The translations under genes were made by a program, and so were the position numbers. 14,369 bases of DNA from NCBI GenBank assembly GCA_007375995.1, contig VMFK01000012.1, positions 1-14,369 on the forward strand, in the 5' to 3' direction. Under the pieces are notes generated by a model that ran no database searches, had not been told where the DNA came from, and worked only from the letters and a program-made list of their open reading frames with translations. The DNA is from Parcubacteria group bacterium Gr01-1014_56. GTDB taxonomy: Bacteria; Patescibacteriota; Minisyncoccia; Phycocordibacterales; SBAW01. Within the stretch, counting starts at the first letter, position 1, and each line of letters opens with the position of its first letter. This document shows positions 6,509-13,600 of this stretch, piece by piece.

Positions 6509-7102
6509 ATGAAATTTGTTGAGCGGGATGCGAAAAAGAAAAGGCAAAGAGCCAATATCCAGCAGACAGTGGCACTCGCTTTGTATGGAAGTGCGGTCTT
6601 AAGTATGGCGGTCTTTGCACCAAATGCGCTTACATTGTTAAAAAATATAGACCCTGATCTTACAAAAAAGCGGAAACCCGCGTATCGGATACAGCAGGCG
6701 CTTGCGCGGCTCGAGAAACGCAAACTTGTAAGTCGAGAAAAGACTGAAAAAGGTTGGCGCGTACGGCTGACTTCAGAAGGAGAAAAATACGCCGATCGTC
6801 TCCATAGGGCCGACAGAGTAAAAATCCGTAAACCCACCCGATGGGACAAGAGGTGGAGAATAGTAATTTTTGATGTGTGGGAGAGACGAAGGGGAGTGCG
6901 AGATCAATTACGGAAAGTTTTAGTAAAAGCAGGATTTAGGCGAGTGCAGAATAGCGTCTGGGTGCATCCGTATGATTGTGAGGAACTACTTACCTTCTTA
7001 AGAGCCGATTTACGTTTAGGGAAGGGGATTCTTTATATTGTCGCTGAAGGTGTTGAAAACGATAAGCAGCTGAGACAATGGTTCGGTTTACCATCTGAGT
7101 AA
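6509..7102 (+). CDS. PaaX-like transcriptional regulator with C-terminal Cas2-like domain
   Basis: A 197-residue protein. Residues 1-17 are strongly basic, 18-45 a hydrophobic helical segment, and about 50-98 look like a winged helix-turn-helix (AYRIQQALARLEKRKLVSRE, then GWRVRLTSEGEKYADRL). Residues about 112-182 resemble the Cas2-like ferredoxin domain found in PaaX-type regulators: WRIVIFDVWERRRGVRDQLR with Asp122 where Cas2 has its catalytic Asp, then AGFRRVQNSVWVHPYDCEE and GILYIVAEG. It has no CRISPR array or other cas genes nearby, so a regulatory role is more likely than spacer acquisition. The gene is bracketed by two copies of a 38-bp repeat; the first covers the promoter, the second includes the TAA stop. 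Autoregulation is an inference. The ligand and other targets are unknown. Confidence 0.82.
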   Translation: MKFVERDAKKKRQRANIQQTVALALYGSAVLSMAVFAPNALTLLKNIDPDLTKKRKPAYRIQQALARLEKRKLVSREKTEKGWRVRLTSEGEKYADRLHRADRVKIRKPTRWDKRWRIVIFDVWERRRGVRDQLRKVLVKAGFRRVQNSVWVHPYDCEELLTFLRADLRLGKGILYIVAEGVENDKQLRQWFGLPSE

Positions 7103-7124
7103 CGGTCGTGACATATAAGGTAAA
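7087..7124 (+). repeat. 38-bp repeat, copy 2, overlapping the 3' end of the PaaX-like gene
   Basis: Second copy, 626 bases from the first. It encodes the last residues and TAA stop of the regulator gene and extends 22 bases beyond. The TTTACCAT, AGTAACGGTCGTG and TAAGGTAAA blocks are identical to copy 1. The spacer reads ACATA where copy 1 has TATAC, so the good -10 of copy 1 is not preserved. Confidence 0.85.
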
Positions 7125-7180
7125 GACTGTTTAGAAGGAAAGGAAAAGAAAAGAAGTGCAGTAATCCAAGATAAAAGTAT

Positions 7181-7203
7181 AGGCGGCGCAATACGCGCCG
7201 CCT
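7181..7203 (-). terminator. Strong GC hairpin, probable terminator of the minus-strand small ORF
   Basis: AGGCGGCGC (7181-7189) and GCGCCGCCT (7195-7203) form a perfect 9-bp stem with a 5-base loop. Read on the minus strand it is followed by ATACTTTTATC, a moderate T-rich tract, and it begins 11 bases after the stop of the small ORF. On the plus strand no T-run follows, although it could still protect the 3' end of the upstream mRNA. Confidence 0.65.
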
Positions 7204-7213
7204 GTCTGCTGAA

Positions 7214-7297
7214 TCAGTAGAACCGGATGTCGAATACGTAACCAATCATGGTGACGTACATCGACCACTCCCAAGCATAGGAAATTGCTTTTTCCAT
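7214..7297 (-). CDS. 27-residue small membrane-like peptide
   Basis: On the minus strand, GAGGAG (plus positions 7306-7311) lies 8 bases before ATG (7297-7295), an ideal RBS in a region where most genes have none. The ORF runs 27 codons to TGA (7216-7214). The peptide begins MEKAISYAWEWSMYV and ends GYVFDIRFY: aromatic-rich, with an amphipathic to hydrophobic middle that could lie on or span a membrane. A probable terminator hairpin follows and a possible -10 (TATAGT) precedes it, so the unit is complete. I do not recognise the family. It could instead be a leader peptide, a type I toxin-like peptide, or a chance ORF; the RBS and flanking signals argue against chance. Confidence 0.55.
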   Translation of the reverse strand: MEKAISYAWEWSMYVTMIGYVFDIRFY

Positions 7298-7327
7298 GGC
7301 GTTATCTCCTCAAAGGACTACCAGATC

Positions 7328-7333
7328 ACTATA
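7328..7333 (-). promoter_or_regulatory. Possible -10 for the minus-strand small ORF
   Basis: On the minus strand TATAGT is found about 30 bases upstream of the ATG. No convincing -35 is visible at 16-18 bases, so this is tentative. Confidence 0.35.
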
Positions 7334-7358
7334 CCCCACAAACAGATTCCCCACACCC

Positions 7359-7386
7359 TTGACGGCTTTTGGGAAGGGAGTATACT
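7359..7386 (+). promoter_or_regulatory. Promoter of the structured RNA
   Basis: TTGACG (7359-7364), 16-base spacer, TATACT (7381-7386). It is close to sigma70 consensus and points toward the hairpin-rich segment at 7393-7531. Transcription would begin near 7393. Confidence 0.7.
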
Positions 7387-7392
7387 TATGGA

Positions 7393-7531
7393 TGAAACCA
7401 ACGGGGCAGGCTCCACAAGAGCCGGATTGAGTATCGAGTGGGGGTTTCGATACATAAAACAGTGGTAGAAGTAACTACCTAAATATGGCTTGAGTAATCG
7501 AGCAAGGGAGCTTTATGCCCCCCGCTTTTTT
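7393..7531 (+). ncRNA. Candidate structured noncoding RNA or attenuator leader upstream of rpoBC
   Basis: Between a good promoter and a T6 terminator lie about 139 bases with no convincing ORF but successive helices: GGCTC/GAGCC (7409-7413/7419-7423, loop CACAA); GTATCGA/TCGATAC (7431-7437/7447-7453, loop GTGGGGGTT); GGTAG/CTACC (7464-7468/7475-7479); GCTTGA/TCGAGC (7488-7493/7498-7503) capped by a GTAA tetraloop of GNRA type; then the terminator stem. GGGGCA (7403-7408) can also pair with TGCCCC (7516-7521), closing the whole RNA and competing with the terminator. The G5 loop could pair with the same C-run. It does not match 6S RNA, tmRNA, RNase P or SRP RNA as I know them. It may be a standalone RNA or, being 109 bases before rpoBC, a leader controlling it. 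Confidence 0.6.
7502..7531 (+). terminator. Rho-independent terminator of the structured RNA
   Basis: GGGAGC (7506-7511) pairs with GCCCCC (7517-7522) with one A-C mismatch around TTTAT; an outer GC pair may extend the stem. Six T residues follow at 7526-7531. The C-rich arm is also complementary to GGGGCA at 7403-7408, so two structures compete. Confidence 0.65.
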
Positions 7532-7639
7532 CGTGTTTAGTAGGTGTGGATATCTACCTTGCGTTCTTTTTTTCAATAGTTTTTGTTCGCTCGCCGCCGC
7601 CTCGCAGACATTATTATTGTGCGATTAGTATAACCCCTC
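7532..7639 (+). promoter_or_regulatory. rpoBC upstream region with weak promoter signals
   Basis: This 108-base stretch has no ORF. It contains a short hairpin (AGGTG with TACCT, about 7542-7559), then a T7 tract after a gap (7566-7573). A TAGTAT or TATAAC -10-like element at 7626-7634 lies only 6-9 bases before the rpoBC ATG. No Shine-Dalgarno sequence is present. If that -10 is used the mRNA would be almost leaderless; otherwise rpoBC relies on readthrough from the RNA promoter at 7359. Confidence 0.35.
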
Positions 7640-10600
7640 ATGCGTCAGCAAAAATTCTTCTCCCGTTTTCGCGCGCCGCGTGTAGAGACTCCAAACCTAG
7701 TGGAGGCTCAGCTCAATTCCTATAAATGGATTTTGGAGGAGGGTATCAAAGAAACATTTAAAGAATTTACTCCAATTAAAGACTACTCGGGGAAGAAGTT
7801 TGATCTTGAATTTGTAAAAATCGAGTTAGGGGAACCTAAGTTCGACGAGCACTACGCCAAAGCGCAAAAGATGACGCTCGACTTGCCCTTGCGCGCAATA
7901 GTTAAGCTCAAGAACAAAGTAAGCGGGACCGAAAAGGAGCAGGAGATCTTTCTTGCGGACATGCCGGTTATGACCGACCACGGCACTTTTGTTATAAACG
8001 GAGTGGAGCGTGTTATCGTGCCGCAACTCGCGCGCTCATACGGCGTGTTTTTTACTTCAGATGAAGTTAAGGGCAAACGCCACTTTGGCGCCAAGGTGAT
8101 CCCAGCGCGTGGCGCCTGGATCGAGATCGAGGCAGGAGCTGAAAACGATCTCTCGGTACGCATCGACCGCAAGCGCAAGTTTCCTGTTACCTCGCTTTTG
8201 CGTGTGCTTGGGGCTCGCTATGACAGCGATCTTAAGTCGCTCTTCTCGGGGAGCGCGCACGAAAAGCATTGGATCGAGGCGGTCCTTGAGGCCGACCCAG
8301 CAAAGACCCTTGAGGACTCATATATAGAGATCCACAGACGCCTTCGCGACGGCGACTTGGCAACTGCAGCCAACGCTAAGGAGTACATCGACTCTATATT
8401 TAATGAAGAACGCTACGACCTCTCTCGCGTGGGCCGTTACCGTTTTAACCAACGCTTTAATAAGTCGCTCGACGAGAAGGAACTTATCAGAAAGACTCTT
8501 TCGCTTGATGACCTCGTCACAGTAATTAAGAACGTCATCGCACTTGAGAACGACCCTCTTGCGATGGAGGACAATATCGACCACCTCGGTTCACGTCGCG
8601 TGCGCTACGTTGGCGAGATGCTTCAGTCGCGCTTGCGCGTGGGCCTCACCCACATGAAGCGTAATATCCAGGACCGCATGTCCACAATCGACGCGGAGGC
8701 AACGATGCCGGTTATGTTTGTTAACCCGCGTCCGCTCCAAGCTCGCATTAAAGAATTTTTTACCACCAACCAACTCTCGCAGTTCATGCAGCAGGAGAAT
8801 GCTCTGACTGAGCTCGAGCACCTGCGCACACTCTCCGCGCTCGGCCCTGGCGGGCTCACTCGCGAGCGCGCAGGGTTTGAGGTCCGCGACGTGCACCCCT
8901 CGCACTACGGCCGCCTGTGCCCGATCCACACTCCTGAAGGCCCCAACATCGGCCTTATTCTTCGTCTTGCAAATTTTGCGCGTCTCAACGAGTTTGGCAT
9001 GATCGAAACTCCATATGTAAAAGTAGTTGGGGGCAAAGTCACTAACGAGATCCACTATCTCAACGCTGCAGAGGAGGAGAAGCAACCAATTGCGCATGCT
9101 GCTATCGAGATCGGTGAGGACGGCAAGATCGAGGAGGAGAGTGTTGAGGTGCGCCTCAACGGTGCACCTACGCGCGTCCTCAGAAACGAGGTTTCCTACA
9201 TGGATGTTGCTCCGGAGCAACCGTTCTCGGTTGCTACCTCGATGATCCCGTTCCTTGAGCACGACGACGCAAACCGCGCACTCATGGGTTCAAATATGCA
9301 AAAGCAGGCAACGCCCTGTATTGTCCCCGAGGCGCCCTTGGTCGCGACCGGTATTGAAGAGCGCGCCGCAAAGGACACTGGCCGTCTCCACATAGCTCGG
9401 GAAGATGGCGTTGTCACTCAAGCCGACGGCAAGCGCGTCAAAGTAAAAAACACCAAAGGCAAAGAGCTTGAGTACCCGCTCGTCAATTTTGTTCGCACCA
9501 ACGGTTTCACTGCGCTCCACCAGCGCCCTTCAGTTTCTGTTGGCGATAAGGTAAAGAAGGGTGATCTTTTGGCCGACACCTCAACATCCGATAACGGCCA
9601 GCTCGCGCTCGGGCAAAACGCGCTCGTGGCGTTTATGTGCTGGTCTGGAGCCAACTTTGAAGATGCGATCATTATCTCCGAGCGCATGGTCAAGGACTCC
9701 AAGTTCTCTTCTATTCATATTGAAGAGTTCGTCTGCAACGTGCGCGACACCAAACTCGGGCCCGAGGAAACCACCCACGACATCCCGAACGTCAGCGAAG
9801 TTAAACTGCGCAACCTCGACGAAGACGGCATCGTAAGAGTTGGCTCCGAGGTCCGCCCAGGCGACATTTTGGTTGGTAAGATCACGCCAAAAGGCGAGAC
9901 ACAACTCACTCCTGAGGAGCGCCTACTTCGCTCTATCTTCGGCGACAAGGCACGCGATGTTAAGGACTCGTCACTCCGGATGGAAAACGGCAAACGCGGC
10001 CGCATCATCGGCGTCAAAGTATTTTCTCGCGAGGCAGGCCATAACCTCGACTCTGGCATCATCAAGCGCATCCATATCGAGATAGCACAACTCCGCCCTG
10101 TGTCAGTAGGCGACAAACTCGCTGGCCGTCACGGTAACAAAGGAGTTATTTCCCGCATTCTTCCTGAGGAAGACATGCCTTACATGGCAGATGGTCGCCC
10201 AGTAGATGTGATTCTCACTCCGCTCGGCGTGCCTTCCCGTATGAACTTGGGGCAAATTTTGGAACTCCACTTAGGGTTGGCCGCAAACACACTTAACTAC
10301 CAGGCAATTTGTCCACCGTTTGCCGGAGCAACTGAAGGGGAAATCCGCGGAGAGCTCAAGAAGGCAGGTTTTAATGAGTCCGGCAAGATGACGCTCTACG
10401 ATGGCCGCACTGGTGAGAAATTTGAGCAAGACATTTCTGTCGGATACATGTACATCCTGAAGCTCCACCACATGGTAGCCGACAAGATCCACATGCGCTC
10501 GATCGGTCCGTACTCTCTTATCACCCAGCAGCCCCTCGGCGGCAAAGCGCAGGGAGGCGGCCAGCGCTTCGGCGAGATGGAGGTCTGGGCACTCCTTGGT

Positions 10601-13600
10601 TACGGCGCTGCCTATACTCTCCGCGAAATGTTGACTGTTAAGTCGGACGACATCCAAGGTCGCTCAGCGGCGTTTGACGCGATTGTTCGTGGCGAGAGAA
10701 TCACCAATCACTACGCGCCGGCGTCCTTTAACGTGCTCCTCCATACCATGCGCGGGCTTTCGCTCGACATTGAACTTATGCGCGGAGGCGACCCTATCCG
10801 TGGGATCAAAAAGACCCCGGGCGCAGAAGCCTCCGACTTTGACGCAGTGCGCATCCGCCCGGCGTCGCCCGAGCGCATACTTGAGTGGTCATACGGCGAG
10901 GTCACTAAACCCGAAACGATCAACTATAGAACACAGCGCCCAGAGAAAAACTCTCTCTTTGATGAAAAGATCTTCGGTCCTGAAAAAGACTACGAATGTT
11001 ACTGCGGCAAATACCGCGGTATCCGCTACAAGGGTATTACCTGCGAGAAGTGCGGCGTTGAAATCACCCGCGCGATTGTTCGCCGCGAGCGCATGGGCCA
11101 TGTCGACTTGGCAGTTCCTGTTGCGCATGTTTGGTTTTTGCGTGCGATTCCCTCGCGCCTCTCACTTATCCTCGGCATTTCCGCTGGCGATCTTGAGAAG
11201 GTCGTCTACTTTGCGGGCTATATTGTGAACTTGGTTCACAAGTCTGAAAAAGAGCGCATCACCTCTGAACTTGAGACTGAGTACAAATCAAAACTGAAGA
11301 ATCTCCAAGACGAAAAGAGTAAAGAGAAGATGAAGGAGCTTTTCCTCGAGGCAAAGCACGACATCGACGCGATCGAGGTGGGTAGCGTGCTCGACGAGCC
11401 TCGCTACCATCGCTATGCGATCAAATATGGAGCGATGTTTGAGGCAGGTATTGGCGCTGAAGCAATCTACAGCCTCTGCAAAGAGCTCAATCTCAAAGAA
11501 CTTGTAGTACGTTGCGAGAAAGCGCTTGAAACCGCCGGCGCCGCAGAGCGCGAGAAGCTCGGTAAACGACTCTCGGCACTCCGCGCCATGATACGCGCCA
11601 ATGTCCGCCCTGAGTGGATGTTCCTCACGCGCATTCCAGTTATCCCGCCGGGTCTCAGGCCCATGGTTGCGCTCGACGGTGGCCGCCATGCAACCTCCGA
11701 CGTTAACGACCTCTACCGTCGTGTGATCAACCGCAACAATCGCTTGAAAAAACTCCTCGAGATCCACGCTCCTGACGTGATCCTCCGCAACGAGAAGCGT
11801 ATTTTGCAGGAGGCAGTGGACGCACTTATCGACAACTCGATCCGTCACGGCGGCGCGGCGTTCTCCGCAACTATGCAAGCACGCCAACGTCCGCTCAAAT
11901 CGCTTTCCGACAACCTCAAGGGCAAGCATGGCCTCTTTAGGCAGAACCTGCTCGGTAAGCGTGTCGATTACTCTGGTCGCTCGGTTATTGTCGTTGGTCC
12001 TGAACTCAAACTCAGCCAATGCGGTTTACCTAAGCACATGGCGCTTGAGCTCTTCCGCCCATTTGTAATTAGCAAATTGCTCGAAAAAGAACTCGCGTAC
12101 AACATCCGCGGCGCTGGGCGCCTCATAGACGAGGGTGTGCCGGAAGTCTGGGCGATTCTTGAAGAGATAATTAAAGACAAATACGTGCTCCTCAACCGCG
12201 CGCCAACATTGCACCGTCTCGGTATCCAAGCGTTCCAGCCAGTCTTGATCGAAGGTAACGCTATCCAACTCCACCCGCTTGTGTGTCCAGCGTTTAACGC
12301 AGACTTCGACGGCGACCAAATGGCAGTCCACGTGCCGCTTAGCCCTGAAGCGCAGACAGAAGCGCGCGAGATAATGGCAGCGCACCGCAACATCCTCAAA
12401 CCTGGCAACGGCGAGCCGGTAGTTGCAACTAAACTCCTCGACATTCTCTTGGGCTCTTACTGGATGACCAAAGAGGTTGAGGGTATGAAGGGCGAGGGGC
12501 AGGCATTCCAGTCTCCAAACGCAGCGATCTTGGCTTATGACTACGGGGCAGTTGGCTTCCAAGCAAAAATTAAAGTCCTCCCGTCTGACAAGGAGAAGTA
12601 CGCACATTTTGACGGTAAGCTTTTTGAAACCACCGTCGGCAGACTCCTCTTTAACACTGTCTTCCCGAGCGACTATCCGTTCCTCAACGCTGCTATCGAC
12701 AAGAAAGGCATGGCAAAACTCGTCGACGACCTTATCGCTCGCTACGGACTTGAAAAAGTCCCCGAGACCCTGGACCGTATCAAGAACTTCGGCTTCCGCT
12801 ACGTAACGCGCTCGGGTATCACTTGGTCCTTGGACGACATCAAGATCCCGCACGAGAAGCACGCGATCGTCGCCGCTGCACAAAAGAAATCAAATGAGGT
12901 GGTTGGCCATTGGCAAGAAGGCCTTCTCTCTGAGGAAGAGCGTTACCGCATGAATATCGAGGTCTGGCACGCAGCCAAGGCCGAGGTAGAAAAGCTTATC
13001 CCCGCAACACTCGCGCCAAACGGCTCAGTGTCTGACATGCTTAAGTCCGGCGCTCGCGGCTCAGTCGCGCAAGTAACTCAGATGGCTGGTATGAAAGGGC
13101 TTATTTCATCCCCGACAGGCGAGGCAATCGAGTTCCCGATCACCAAGTCGATGAAAGAGGGGTTAACTCCGCTTGAGTACTTCATTACGACCCACGGCTC
13201 ACGCAAAGGTCTCTCCGACACCGCGCTCAACACCGCAAAAGCAGGGTACCTCACCCGCCGACTCTTCGACGTCGCACAGGACGTTGTTGTGGGTGAGGAG
13301 GACTGCGGCACAAAAGAAGGCTTGACCGTTAAGCGCGAGTCAGCCTCTGGCATCGGCACCTTCCTCGCACAAAATACTGAGGGCCGTTTCTTGGTTGAGC
13401 CCACTCTAGACTTCAAGAAAGGTCACTTCATTACCCACCTCGACGCAAAGAAAATCGAAGATAGTGGAGTGGCTAGCGTGTATGTTCGCAGCCCTATCGC
13501 TTGTAAGTCTACGCGCGGTATCTGTGCTAAGTGCTATGGCGCAGACTTAGGCACCATGAAGCCTGTCGCGCTTGGCGAGGCAGTTGGTACTGTTGCGGCG

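Noticed and set aside
6509..7102. Cas2 of a CRISPR-Cas system
   Set aside because: No CRISPR array and no cas1 or other cas genes are present; the N-terminal winged-helix-like region fits a PaaX-type regulator better.
7393..7531. tmRNA, 6S, SRP or RNase P RNA
   Set aside because: None of the conserved sequence signatures I know for these RNAs is visible, and the series of short hairpins does not match their folds.
8591..9262. Long minus-strand ORF (223 codons) opposite the beta-coding region
   Set aside because: It lies wholly antisense to strongly conserved beta sequence, has no family resemblance and reflects the codon bias of the plus strand.
10778..10780. ATG as a separate rpoC start
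   Set aside because: It is in frame with beta, has no Shine-Dalgarno, and no beta stop precedes or follows it, so a fusion is the simpler reading.
11288..12883. Two long minus-strand ORFs (243 and 285 codons) opposite beta'
   Set aside because: Antisense to conserved beta' motifs, including the catalytic NADFDGDQM region in one case; no RBS or recognisable protein features.
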